Below are positions 27,097 through 35,733 of a DNA stretch of 64,000 bases, piece after piece. The position numbers were made by a program, and so were the translations under genes. The DNA lies in the NCBI RefSeq assembly GCF_004123145.1, contig NZ_SDKC01000001.1:2127501-2191500 (forward strand), read 5' to 3'. The notes beneath the pieces are model-generated. The model was not told the DNA's origin. It searched no databases and worked only from the letters and a program-made list of their open reading frames with translations. The stretch is from Blautia faecicola. GTDB taxonomy: Bacteria > Bacillota > Clostridia > Lachnospirales > Lachnospiraceae. The first letter of the stretch is position 1. Every line of letters starts with the position of its first letter.

Positions 27097-28458
27097 TTAC
27101 CTGTCTTCCTGTAATTTTCTTCTGCTCTTATACCAGAATAATCCGATAAAAGACAGACCTGCCACGATCCAGGAAGCAATGTAGATCCAGATGATACATT
27201 CCATCGTCTCAAACTTCGGAAGGATCACCCAGATACTGCATACCCGGAACAGACAGATACTGAGAAGCGTCGTAATCATCGGTGCAACGGTCTCCCCTAA
27301 ACCGCAGCTTGCACCGGATAATGCTTCCGCAATCGCATAAAATAGATAAAACGGCGCCATCATCTGCATATATTTTACCACAAGTGGAATTAAAAGTTGA
27401 GCATCTTTTTTATCAATAAACCACGGACCGACCCATCCAGAGGCAAAAAACAGAAACAGGCTGACGACTCCCACCGCAAGTACGGAGATTCCGGTTCCGA
27501 TCACCGCTCCCTTTTTGACTCTTTCTTTCTGTCCGGCACCAAGGTTCTGTGCAACATAAGTCGTCATCGCCGGTCCCATGGAGTCGGCGAGCAGCCAGAT
27601 CAGCATGTTCAGCTTGTCACAGATACTCCAGGCTGCAATGCTGTCGGTTCCCATCGTATTGACACTCGCCTGTACGATGGAATTTGCGATTGGAAACAGC
27701 ATGGACTGCAGGGCAAGCGGAAATCCGGTACGGATCATCATCGCCATATGCTCTCTGCCAAAATGCAGATGCCAGACATGCACTTTTCCGCGAAGATGTT
27801 CTTCTCTCGCAAGGAACAGAAAGGTCAGAACCACGCTGACGATCTGTGCCGCAACCGTGGCAGCAGCCGCACCGCCTACTCCCAGGTGCAGAACACCTAC
27901 CAAAAGAAGATCACCTAAAATATTGATGCAGCTGCTCACAAGCAGTACATACAGCGGACGTTTCGAATCCCCGAAGGCACGCAGGATCCCCGCTGCCATA
28001 TTATAAAGGATCAGGGACCACAGACCACCGAAATAAATCGTGCAGTATATCAGCGTATCCCTGTAGATATCCGCCGGAACACGCATCAGTTTCAGCAGTT
28101 GCGGAGCAAGCAGTACGCCTCCGAAAGAACTGATGATTCCCAGGACAAATGCGATCGTGACCGCCGTACGGATCGAACGATGCAGATGCTCTATAGCTTT
28201 CGCTCCGAAATACCTGGAAATAATAATCGTTGCTCCTGCCGCCAGACCATTCATAAAGTTGATCGGGAACTTAAACAGCGTATTGATCGAATCGATCGCT
28301 GCCAATCCCACTTTTCCTGCAAACCGTCCTACAATGATTGCATCCACCGTCACATACAGCTGCTGGATCAGGCTTCCCACGATCAGAGGCAGCACAAAGA
28401 ATAAAATTGCTTTCCCAATGTTTCCTTCAATCAGACTGTTACTCTTATTTTCTTTCAC
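27097..28458 (-). CDS. MATE-family multidrug/cation efflux transporter
   Basis: 453 residues with ~12 membrane helices in two MatE halves (LFFVLPLIVGSLIQQLYVTVDAIIVG begins the first; GFPLALQSMLFPIANSIVQASVN the second). MATE proteins exchange Na+ or H+ for drugs or metabolites. The start is GTG 28458 with GGGAG 12 bases upstream. It is only 21 bases after the ABC ATPase gene, so it probably belongs to the cobalamin-riboswitch operon; a metabolic link to that importer is not evident. Confidence 0.88.
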   Translation of the reverse strand: MKENKSNSLIEGNIGKAILFFVLPLIVGSLIQQLYVTVDAIIVGRFAGKVGLAAIDSINTLFKFPINFMNGLAAGATIIISRYFGAKAIEHLHRSIRTAVTIAFVLGIISSFGGVLLAPQLLKLMRVPADIYRDTLIYCTIYFGGLWSLILYNMAAGILRAFGDSKRPLYVLLVSSCINILGDLLLVGVLHLGVGGAAAATVAAQIVSVVLTFLFLAREEHLRGKVHVWHLHFGREHMAMMIRTGFPLALQSMLFPIANSIVQASVNTMGTDSIAAWSICDKLNMLIWLLADSMGPAMTTYVAQNLGAGQKERVKKGAVIGTGISVLAVGVVSLFLFFASGWVGPWFIDKKDAQLLIPLVVKYMQMMAPFYLFYAIAEALSGASCGLGETVAPMITTLLSICLFRVCSIWVILPKFETMECIIWIYIASWIVAGLSFIGLFWYKSRRKLQEDR

Positions 28459-28479
28459 CTTACTTTTCTCCCGTTTTAT

Positions 28480-29454
28480 TTATTTCTGCATATTTTTTGT
28501 ATACAGATGACAGGCGACCTGATGATCCGGTGTAAGGCTGACCATTTGCGGAGCTTCTTTTTTGCAGATCGCCATGCATTTGGTGCATCGTCCCTGGAAC
28601 GGGCAGCCTTCCGGCAGCTCCAGCGGGCTTGGCGCTTCTCCTTCCAGGTTCTCGATCGGTTTGGAAAAATCCATGTTAATATCGAAGACAGACCCCATCA
28701 GTGCTCTCGTATACGGATGCACAGCATCTTTGGAAAGCTGTCCGCCCGGAAGTACTTCCACCACATTTCCCAGATACATGACTGCGATCTGATGGGCACA
28801 CTGCTCGATCAGCGCAATATCATGACAGATAAATCCGATCGTAATATTCTTTTCTCTCTGTAATTTCGTGATCAGCTCGATGATCGTCTTCTGCACCGAT
28901 ACATCCAGTGCGGAGGTTGCTTCATCCATGATGATCACTTCCGGTTCCAGAGCCAGGGCACGGGCGATCGCCACACGCTGTCTCTGACCGCCGCTCATAT
29001 TATGTGGATAACGATCCGAAAATTCTGCCGGCAGTTCTACCAGCTCCAGAAGTCTGCGACAGTTTTCTTCTTTTTCGGATTTTTTGATTCTCCCGAAGTT
29101 CAGTAACGGTTCGCATATGATATCACGGATCTTCATTTTCGGATTAAAGGATGCGGTCGGATCCTGAAAAACCATCTGAATATGCTGGCGGTTCTGACGC
29201 AGTTTTTCTCCCTTTAATTTTGTGATATCTTTTCCACGGTACAGGATCTCACCCTCGGAAGGGATATCGAGAGATACCAGAAATTTCATAAACGTACTTT
29301 TTCCACAGCCGGACTCTCCTACCAGTCCCAGTGTCTCTCCTTTATAAAACTTCAGATTGACATCGTTGTTGGCAAGCAGTGTCCGTCCGTCTGTCGTACG
29401 AAAACGCCGGGTCACATGTTTTGCTTCCAGGATTACTTCTTTTGATTCAGACAT
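28480..29454 (-). CDS. Opp/Nik-type ABC importer ATPase, second subunit (OppF-like)
   Basis: 324 residues from the ATG at 29454, which overlaps the OppD-like gene by 8 bases; the extension to 29562 is a shadow. Walker A GESGCGKSTF, Q-loop MVFQDPTASFNPKM, signature NMSGGQRQRV and Walker B VIIMDEATSALD are intact. The C-terminal cysteine-rich segment (EGCPFQGRCTKCMAICKKE) is the oligopeptide/dipeptide ATPase domain of OppDF-type proteins, reported to bind an Fe-S cluster in some members. It pairs with OppD to energise import. It is the fifth gene of the riboswitch-controlled operon. Confidence 0.9.
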   Translation of the reverse strand: MSESKEVILEAKHVTRRFRTTDGRTLLANNDVNLKFYKGETLGLVGESGCGKSTFMKFLVSLDIPSEGEILYRGKDITKLKGEKLRQNRQHIQMVFQDPTASFNPKMKIRDIICEPLLNFGRIKKSEKEENCRRLLELVELPAEFSDRYPHNMSGGQRQRVAIARALALEPEVIIMDEATSALDVSVQKTIIELITKLQREKNITIGFICHDIALIEQCAHQIAVMYLGNVVEVLPGGQLSKDAVHPYTRALMGSVFDINMDFSKPIENLEGEAPSPLELPEGCPFQGRCTKCMAICKKEAPQMVSLTPDHQVACHLYTKNMQK

Positions 29455-30238
29455 ATCTCTCACCTCCCACGGAAGGAACGGCACCCAGAAGACTTCTGGT
29501 ATATGCATTCCGGGTCTCATGCAGAATATATTCTCTCGTTCCCTGATCTTCCATTTTTCCATCTTTCATAACCACGATATAATCAGACATATACGCTGCG
29601 ATTCCGAGGTTATGCGTCACCACGATGATACTGGTTCCGTAATCATCGCGCAGTTCCATCATCTGGCGCACGATCTGTGCCTGTGTTGTCACATCCAGTG
29701 CGGAGGTCGGTTCGTCCGCAAGCAGCAGTTTCGGCTGATAGGACATGCCCATCGCGATTCCCACACGCTGGCGCATACCGCCGGAAAGCTGGAACGGATA
29801 GGATTTCATCACGTTATCCGGGCTTGGAAGATTCATTTTTTCCAGCATCCCACAGCCTTTTGCCCAGGCATCTTTTTTCGAGATTTTTTCATGGGTGCGC
29901 AGATATTCCACAAATACATCTCCAACCTTTCTTGTCGGGTTCATCATCGCACCGCTGTCCTGAAAGATCATGGAGATCTCACTGCCGCGCAGGTTTCTCC
30001 ACTCTTCGCGGTTATAGGAAAGCAGATCCTTTCCCTCAAACGTAATGCTTCCCCCGGAAACCACTCCGCCTCCTGCCAGAAGTCCAAGAACGGCACGGAT
30101 CACGGTAGTCTTTCCGCTTCCCGATTCACCTACCAGTGATACGATCTGTCCCTGTTTCATATCCAGGTTAAAATCCTGCACGGTAGGTACATTCTTATAG
30201 GAAACGGTCACATTTTTCAACTGTAACATATTTACCAT
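29447..30238 (-). CDS. Opp/Nik-type ABC importer ATPase, first subunit (OppD-like)
   Basis: 263 residues, shorter than typical OppD (~330) because it lacks the C-terminal oligopeptide extension; this is closer to NikD. Walker A GESGSGKTTV, signature QLSGGMRQRV and Walker B LLADEPTSALD are intact. ATG 30238 has GGAGGG five bases upstream; ATG 30229 is an alternative. It lies 11 bases after the OppC-like permease. Loss of the C-terminal domain is compatible with the NikD branch but does not prove a metal substrate. Confidence 0.9.
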   Translation of the reverse strand: MVNMLQLKNVTVSYKNVPTVQDFNLDMKQGQIVSLVGESGSGKTTVIRAVLGLLAGGGVVSGGSITFEGKDLLSYNREEWRNLRGSEISMIFQDSGAMMNPTRKVGDVFVEYLRTHEKISKKDAWAKGCGMLEKMNLPSPDNVMKSYPFQLSGGMRQRVGIAMGMSYQPKLLLADEPTSALDVTTQAQIVRQMMELRDDYGTSIIVVTHNLGIAAYMSDYIVVMKDGKMEDQGTREYILHETRNAYTRSLLGAVPSVGGERYV

Positions 30239-30249
30239 GTTTGCCCTCC

Positions 30250-31083
30250 TTACTCGTCTTTCGGATCCAGAATATCCCGGAGAGAATCTCCCAGCATATT
30301 AAAAACTACAACTACAATAAAAATTGCCAGACCGGGGAAAATCATCATCCATGGCGCAGACTGAATACATGCTCTTCCTTCGTTTAACATATAGCCCCAT
30401 TCCGGTGCCGGAGGTTTTGCTCCGAATCCCAGGAAGGACATAGCTGCCAGTTCCAGCATCATACCACCGATATCGGTAGCTGCCGTGATGATCAGTGTAG
30501 GCAGTGCATTCGGCAACATATAACGTAAGATCATATACGGTGTTTTCGAACCGGTTACGATCGCTGCTTCCACATAGTCACAGTGACGGATCTTCAGAAC
30601 CAGGCTTCGTCCGAGACGGGCGTATTTTGTCCAGTTTACTACGACAACGGCTACAATTGCATTTTTCATGCTTGCTCCCATGATACCGGCTACTGCAAGT
30701 GCCAGAACCAGACCCGGGAAAGACAGCATCATATCAGCGATTCGCATGATAATGCTGTCCACGATACCGCCAAAATATCCGGCGATCACGCCAAGTGTGG
30801 TTCCGATAAAGAAAATCAGTGCAACTACGCCGAACGTTGCTGTCAGAGACGCTCTCGCTCCGTAGATCACACGGGCAAAGATATCACGTCCCATCTTATC
30901 GGTTCCGAAGATATGTGCCTTGCTCGGAGCCAGAAGGGCTTCATCCAGGCTTCCTTTCAGCGGATCCACACCCCCGCTCACAACCGGGGCAAATACTGCA
31001 ATCAGAATGATCACAACAGCCAGAATAAGAAAAAAGGTAAACTGCTTATACTGTGCAAAAAAATTCTTCTTTTTCATACTCAT
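30250..31083 (-). CDS. Opp/Nik-type ABC importer permease (OppC/NikC-like)
   Basis: 277 residues. One N-terminal helix precedes a BPD_transp_1 domain with five helices; the motif FGTDKMGRDIFARVIYGAR is the hallmark of the DppC/OppC/NikC family. The EAA loop is seen in YVEAAIVTGSKTPYMILRYMLPN. The stop codon of the partner permease and this start share one base (TAATG), so the two are translationally coupled. Confidence 0.92.
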   Translation of the reverse strand: MSMKKKNFFAQYKQFTFFLILAVVIILIAVFAPVVSGGVDPLKGSLDEALLAPSKAHIFGTDKMGRDIFARVIYGARASLTATFGVVALIFFIGTTLGVIAGYFGGIVDSIIMRIADMMLSFPGLVLALAVAGIMGASMKNAIVAVVVVNWTKYARLGRSLVLKIRHCDYVEAAIVTGSKTPYMILRYMLPNALPTLIITAATDIGGMMLELAAMSFLGFGAKPPAPEWGYMLNEGRACIQSAPWMMIFPGLAIFIVVVVFNMLGDSLRDILDPKDE

Positions 31084-32030
31084 TACTCCTTTAATCTCAT
31101 TCTCGGGTCAATATATACATAAGAAGCATCCACGATCAGGTTGATCACCATATAAATCAGCGCCAGCCACAGTACATACCCCTGAATCAGGTTATAATCG
31201 CTGGAAGTGATCGCAGACACTGCAAGGTTTCCAAGACCCGGATAGGAAAAAATAACTTCTACTACTGCCGTACCACCAAGCAGAGATCCGATGGACAGAC
31301 CGAACATGGTGATCAGAGGAAGCAGAGAGTTCGGGAATACATTGAACCAGACGATTCTGGACCATTTTACTCCTCTCGCCTGGGCGCCGATCACATAATC
31401 CTGGCTCAGCTCATCAAGAACTGCGGTACGCACCTGACGGGTGTATTTGGATGTCATCGCGATCGCCAGTGTCAGTGCCGGAAGGAACAGACTCTTAAAG
31501 TCTCCCGCAGAACTGATTACCGGAAAAATCTGGAAATAGACACAAAACGCCATCATTAAAAGAAGTCCCACCCAGAAGTTCGGCATCGCACAGCCGATAA
31601 ACGTGATCCCCCGTACCAGATAATCGATCCAGGTATCTTTTTTCAAAGCAGATGCCATACCGAGGGGAATAGAAAGTACCAGCATCAGCAGCATCGCCAT
31701 CAGTGTCAGTTTTAAGGTCGGCCACAGTCTCTCTGCCAGAAGTTCTGTTACCGGTTTGTTCAGGGAATAGGATTTCCCGAAATCTCCCTGCAGACAGTTG
31801 CCAAGCCATCTTCCATACTGTACAAAAAACGGATCATTTAATCCCATCTCTTCTCTTGTCTGCTCTACCATCTCCTCGGTCGGCATTACACCGTTGGCGG
31901 AATACATGTTTCGCACCGGGTCTCCCGGTGACATATATGTCAGACCGAATGTAATAAAACTGATACCGAACAGTACCACGATGATCTGCAGCAGACGCAT
32001 GAGTATTTGCTTCTTATTCAAATCGTTCAC
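31083..32030 (-). CDS. Opp/Nik-type ABC importer permease (OppB/NikB-like)
   Basis: 315 residues with six predicted helices. Family marks are the N-terminal LLQIIVVLFGISFITFGLTYMSPGDP, GLNDPFFVQYGRWLGNCLQGDFGKSY and the EAA loop YVIGAQARGVKWSRIVWFNVFPNSLLP. It forms the membrane channel with the OppC-like subunit. A stem-loop lies between it and the upstream binding-protein gene, a common way to lower permease synthesis relative to the binding protein. Confidence 0.92.
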   Translation of the reverse strand: MNDLNKKQILMRLLQIIVVLFGISFITFGLTYMSPGDPVRNMYSANGVMPTEEMVEQTREEMGLNDPFFVQYGRWLGNCLQGDFGKSYSLNKPVTELLAERLWPTLKLTLMAMLLMLVLSIPLGMASALKKDTWIDYLVRGITFIGCAMPNFWVGLLLMMAFCVYFQIFPVISSAGDFKSLFLPALTLAIAMTSKYTRQVRTAVLDELSQDYVIGAQARGVKWSRIVWFNVFPNSLLPLITMFGLSIGSLLGGTAVVEVIFSYPGLGNLAVSAITSSDYNLIQGYVLWLALIYMVINLIVDASYVYIDPRMRLKE

Positions 32031-32077
32031 ACCTTTCTTTTACAAAAAATACATGTTACCTTGTCATGCAACGGCAT

Positions 32078-32107
32078 AACGCCCGGTTGTAAAAACAACC
32101 AGGCGTT
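32078..32107 (-). promoter_or_regulatory. Intercistronic stem-loop between binding protein and permease genes
   Basis: AACGCCTGGTTGT and ACAACCGGGCGTT on the minus strand pair over 13 positions with one mismatch around a TTTT loop. No T run follows (ATGCCG), so it is more likely an mRNA 3'-end stabiliser for the binding-protein gene or a partial terminator than a full stop. Confidence 0.6.
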
Positions 32108-32118
32108 TCCAGAGTTTT

Positions 32119-33711
32119 TTATTCTGCCGGAACAATCTCCGTACTTAACCAGTAATAATCTGCGGTATGAATCTTCGCATATCCTACATTTTTGGAATAG
32201 ATCATACTGGAGTTGTAGTATCCGTCGATCAGAACTGCCGCATCATCGATCAGAATCTGCTGCATCTGGAAAATCAGATCTGCACGTTTGTCCTCATCCA
32301 TCTCACTTTTCAGTTCCTGATATAAGGCATCGTATTCCGGATTGGAATATGCACAGTAAGTGCTTTCTGTTGCCCAGTTTGCCATGTAGGCGAACGGATC
32401 TCCGGTTCCTACGGTAATCCAGTTGTTGTTGTTAAAATCATAATCCAGTGCTGCCAGCTTACTCCACTGATCATCAGAACTTCCGTACTCGGAAGTAACA
32501 CCGATTCCGATCTCTGTCAGATACTGGGTATGTGCATCAGAAAATTCATTCAGCAGACGGTTTTCATAAGAAATATAACGCAGATTGATATTTTCTCCAT
32601 CAATCTCACGGATACCATCTCCGTCTGTATCTACAATCCCCGCATCATCCAGCAGTTTCTTCGCACCTTCCGGATCATAGGTGTATGGATTGTTCAGTTT
32701 CTCATATCCATAGGACAGGTTGGATGGAAGTACGGAAAATCCCGGTGTATACAGTCCTCCGATCGTCTTGGAATTACAGATGGTATCATAATCGATCGCC
32801 ATCAGGATCGCCTGACGCAGTGTCTTGTTACCCAGAACGCCATCAAAGTTCATCCAGGAGAACCCGCAGCGCACACCGGTTGCGATATCTACGGTATAAT
32901 CATCAGAATCCTGGAATTTCTGGATATCTGCTACGTTGGTGATGTTCTCTACCAGGTCAACCTGTCCACTTTCCAGTGCCATTGCTTTCGCAGAGTTGTC
33001 ACCCATATACAGCAGGTTTACTTTATCATAAGGTACTTCTTCCCGGAAGTTCGGGTTTGCGACCAGTGTATAACCGACACCCACACCGTTGAAGGAATCG
33101 ATCATGTACGGACCGGTTCCGATGGTACCGTTATCAAAGTTCTCCGTATGCTCTACGTCTACGATACCCATGGTCGGATGACTGAGCTGTCCCATCAGGT
33201 TAGCGTAAGGCTGTGTGGTCTTGATTGTCAGTGTACCCGCCTCATCATCTGCATCAATGGTTGCCTCGAACTCCAGATATTTTTCCGGTTTTGCGGAACC
33301 GGACGGTCCTACTTCTTTCAGATGTTCGTATGCTTCTTTTACTTTGCTTGCAGTAAGATCGCATCCGTCAGAGAACTTCAGACCTTTTTTCAGGGTAACG
33401 ACCCATTCGGTATGATCATCATTCACGGTATAGCTTTCTGCCAGCCATGGTTCCAGTTCCATGTTATCGTTGAACTTGAACAATGTCTCTGTGATTCCGT
33501 AACGCATCGCGTTCCAGCCACCGTTCTCGTCACCTGCAGTGTTGACGCTTCCGTCGGTGTACATTGCACATCCGAAGTTCAGAACCTTCTCATCGGATGA
33601 AGCTTTTGATGATGAAGAGGAGCTGTCACTTCCTTTGCTTCCGCATCCTCCCAGAACCGTTGTTGCCATTACGCCTGCCAGCAGCAGTGCCAGTATCTTT
33701 TCCTTTTTCAC
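32119..33711 (-). CDS. Extracellular solute-binding lipoprotein, family 5 (OppA/NikA-like), under B12 riboswitch
   Basis: 530 residues. A signal peptide ends in the lipobox VLGGC (lipidated Cys ~23), then a Ser-rich linker (SDSSSSSSKASSDEK) and a family 5 binding domain (YGITETLFKFNDNMELEPWLAESY, TLKKGLKFSDGCDLTASKV). Family 5 proteins bind peptides, nickel, haem or metallophores. The start is GTG 33711 with AGGAGG nine bases upstream. It is the first gene after a cobalamin riboswitch and terminator, followed by two permeases and two ATPases. This context suggests cobalt, nickel or a corrinoid-related ligand; sequence alone does not fix it. Confidence 0.9.
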   Translation of the reverse strand: MKKEKILALLLAGVMATTVLGGCGSKGSDSSSSSSKASSDEKVLNFGCAMYTDGSVNTAGDENGGWNAMRYGITETLFKFNDNMELEPWLAESYTVNDDHTEWVVTLKKGLKFSDGCDLTASKVKEAYEHLKEVGPSGSAKPEKYLEFEATIDADDEAGTLTIKTTQPYANLMGQLSHPTMGIVDVEHTENFDNGTIGTGPYMIDSFNGVGVGYTLVANPNFREEVPYDKVNLLYMGDNSAKAMALESGQVDLVENITNVADIQKFQDSDDYTVDIATGVRCGFSWMNFDGVLGNKTLRQAILMAIDYDTICNSKTIGGLYTPGFSVLPSNLSYGYEKLNNPYTYDPEGAKKLLDDAGIVDTDGDGIREIDGENINLRYISYENRLLNEFSDAHTQYLTEIGIGVTSEYGSSDDQWSKLAALDYDFNNNNWITVGTGDPFAYMANWATESTYCAYSNPEYDALYQELKSEMDEDKRADLIFQMQQILIDDAAVLIDGYYNSSMIYSKNVGYAKIHTADYYWLSTEIVPAE

Positions 33712-33779
33712 TGATTTTCCTCCTGTGTTTTGTCTGGTATTGTCTTTTTGTTTCGCAAATTTCCTGTTTTATCGCATAG

Positions 33780-33810
33780 AAAAAACAGTCTGTAGCTTTA
33801 TGCAGACTGT
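33780..33810 (-). terminator. Expression-platform terminator of the cobalamin riboswitch
   Basis: ACAGTCTG (33803-33810 on the minus strand) and CAGACTGT (33785-33792) form an 8-bp stem with a 10-base loop and a TTTTTT tail. It lies between the riboswitch and the binding-protein start (33711), so ligand binding would be expected to stop transcription here. Confidence 0.8.
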
Positions 33811-33929
33811 TCTCTTAATTTCTGACGCAGTAGTTTTCCGGCTCCTCCACAGTCATAAGACAAGTTTTCATCTGAATCATGCCGGAAATCACTTTATCAT
33901 ATTTTAAGAGTTCTCATCAGCCGTGAGAA

Positions 33930-34106
33930 ACATCTCAAAGATATAAGCAGTTCTCCTGACTTCAGTTCATCGCCTCAAACCCCTTCCCGGAATTCCGCTC
34001 TCCCAGTGGATCGTATTCTCGGCTCCCTGTCACAGTGGCGGGACCGCAACGGATTTGCACCGTTTTCTCTATCAATGCTTATTGCAACTTATATCCTGAA
34101 TGTAAC
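33930..34106 (-). ncRNA. Cobalamin (B12) riboswitch
   Basis: On the minus strand the conserved blocks appear in order: ACGGTGCAAATCCGTTGCGG, then GCGGTCCCGCCACTGT (34032-34047), CCACTGGGAGAGCGGAA, GGGAAGG, and the B12 box GAAGTCAGGAGAACTGC (33947-33963; consensus AAGCCAGGAGACCTGCC). It is preceded by a TTGTCA-17-TACAAT promoter and followed by a terminator, so it should switch off the downstream importer operon when cobalamin is abundant. Subclass not determined. Confidence 0.9.
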
Positions 34107-34115
34107 GCGTCTGTC

Positions 34116-34144
34116 ATTGTACCAGAGAAACTGCATCCTGACAA
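34116..34144 (-). promoter_or_regulatory. Promoter of the riboswitch-importer operon
   Basis: TTGTCA (34139-34144), exactly 17 bases, TACAAT (34116-34121) on the minus strand. Transcription would begin ~34109, just at the 5' end of the riboswitch. Confidence 0.7.
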
Positions 34145-34227
34145 CGCATTTATCCATTCCAATTTGTTATATATTTTTTCTCTTTTCCCCGCATTTTCAC
34201 GATTTCTGACCGTTTTTTCGCCAGGAT

Positions 34228-35133
34228 CTATGCCTGACCGTTATATTTACTGATCTCTTTCAGATATTCCTTTCCGATCGAACTTAACGGAATCCCCTTT
34301 CGTTTCAGGTAGCCGATCGTCATCGTTTCTTCTGTGGAGAGTTTTACCGCACAGTATTCCGAACCATTCAGATTTTCGCAGATAATGCCGCTGCAAAGCG
34401 TATATCCGTTCAGTCCTTTCATCAGGTTCAGCATCGTCGCGCGGTCATTTGCCTTGATCGACTGTTTGTATTCATAGGTGCTGAATACTTCCTCCGCAAA
34501 ATAAAACGAATTGTTGCTGCCCTGGTCAAACGAGAGAAATGGATAATCTTCCAGATCTTCCAGGGTAATCTTTTTCTTTTTTGCCAGCGGATGACCGCTC
34601 CACAGGTAAACGTATTCCTGACAGTCAAAAAGCTCATGAAATTCCAGATTATTTTCCTCAAAGATCTTTTCCAGCACTTTCCGATTAAAATCATTCAGAT
34701 ATAAAATACCAAGCTCGCTCCGGAAGTTTTTCACATTTTCGATCACATCATACGTCTGTGTCTCATAAATAGAAAATTCATACCGATCCATCCCGAAGCG
34801 TTTCACCATCTCCACAAATGCCTGCACCGCAAACGAATAATGCTGCATGGAAACACCGAACTTTTTCTTTACTTTTTCTTTATCCACATACCGTGCCTTG
34901 ATCAGGGCATACTGTTCCACGACCTGTCTGGCATAGCCGATAAATTCTTCTCCGTCCGGTGTCACCTGGATCCCGCGGTTCGTTCTCCGGAAAATCTCGA
35001 TTCCCACTTCGTCTTCGAGTTCCCGGATGGCTGCCGAGAGACTGGGCTGGGAGATAAATAATTTCTGCGCCGCCTGATTCATCGAACGGGAATCCGCCAC
35101 GGTAATTGCATAGCGTAACTGTAATAATGTCAT
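34228..35133 (-). CDS. LysR-family transcriptional regulator upstream of the B12-regulated importer
   Basis: 301 residues. The winged helix (LLQLRYAITVADSRSMNQAAQKLFISQPSLSAAIRELEDEVG spans it) and a CysB/CynR-like effector domain are clear. It is transcribed alone: a flavodoxin terminator lies upstream and the riboswitch promoter starts ~85 bases after its stop codon. It may act on neighbours on either side; no LysR box (T-N11-A) was singled out. Ligand unknown. Confidence 0.88.
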   Translation of the reverse strand: MTLLQLRYAITVADSRSMNQAAQKLFISQPSLSAAIRELEDEVGIEIFRRTNRGIQVTPDGEEFIGYARQVVEQYALIKARYVDKEKVKKKFGVSMQHYSFAVQAFVEMVKRFGMDRYEFSIYETQTYDVIENVKNFRSELGILYLNDFNRKVLEKIFEENNLEFHELFDCQEYVYLWSGHPLAKKKKITLEDLEDYPFLSFDQGSNNSFYFAEEVFSTYEYKQSIKANDRATMLNLMKGLNGYTLCSGIICENLNGSEYCAVKLSTEETMTIGYLKRKGIPLSSIGKEYLKEISKYNGQA

Positions 35134-35199
35134 ATCCTGCTGCTCCTTTTTCTGTCGTGCTGTAAAAATATGTTTTGATTATACCCTAAGATTTTCCAT

Positions 35200-35242
35200 A
35201 AAAAAAGACCTTACGGATTCTTTTTACGGAATCCATAAGGTC
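35200..35242 (-). terminator. Terminator of the DUF2325-DUF3793-flavodoxin operon
   Basis: GACCTTATGGATTC and GAATCCGTAAGGTC on the minus strand form a 14-bp stem with one mismatch (35229-35242 and 35207-35220), followed by TTTTTT. It lies 22 bases after the flavodoxin stop codon. Confidence 0.9.
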
Positions 35243-35264
35243 CTCGATTTTATTTGTCAAAGCT

Positions 35265-35687
35265 TTATGCCAGTGCTGCGCCCAGTGCCTTGCAGTTTTC
35301 TACGCCGTCATCATCCGGCATGTCGTTGCAGATTACACTCTCTGTTGCCAGAACAGCTCCTGCTTCTTTACAGCTTTCCTCCCAGTTTCTCATCCATTCA
35401 CCGTCTCCCCATCCATAAGATCCGAACAGTGCGATTTTTTTGTCTTTCAGTTCAGCTTTGCAGCCGTCAAACATTGGTTCAAATTCGTCTTCTTCCAGCA
35501 CTTCATCTCCCATAGCCGGGCATCCGAATGCGATGGCATCGTAATCTGCTACCAGTTCCGGACGGAAATCCGCACATTCATACAGAGTTACATCTGCGCC
35601 TTTTTCTTTTGCTCCATCCACTACTGCATTTGCCATAGCTTCTGTATTTCCTGTACTGCTCCAATAAACAACTGCTACTTTACTCAT
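35265..35687 (-). CDS. Short-chain flavodoxin
   Basis: 140 residues, the usual length. The FMN phosphate loop is YWSSTGNTEAMAN; the isoalloxazine-contacting loops are AFGCPAMGDEVLEEDEF and FGSYGWGDGEW. Flavodoxins replace ferredoxin as low-potential electron carriers under iron limitation. It is the third gene of an operon with DUF2325 and DUF3793 proteins behind palindromic operators, consistent with a metal- or redox-controlled response. GGAGGAATATAAAG precedes the ATG. Confidence 0.93.
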   Translation of the reverse strand: MSKVAVVYWSSTGNTEAMANAVVDGAKEKGADVTLYECADFRPELVADYDAIAFGCPAMGDEVLEEDEFEPMFDGCKAELKDKKIALFGSYGWGDGEWMRNWEESCKEAGAVLATESVICNDMPDDDGVENCKALGAALA

Positions 35688-35733
35688 CTTTATATTCCTC
35701 CTGATATTTACGGGATTCCCCCCGTTTTTATGG

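Noticed and set aside
28507-35061. Search for a siderophore or B12 synthesis gene near the riboswitch operon
   Set aside because: All frames between 27 and 35 kb are explained by transporter and LysR genes; no cob/cbi or siderophore synthesis motif was seen.
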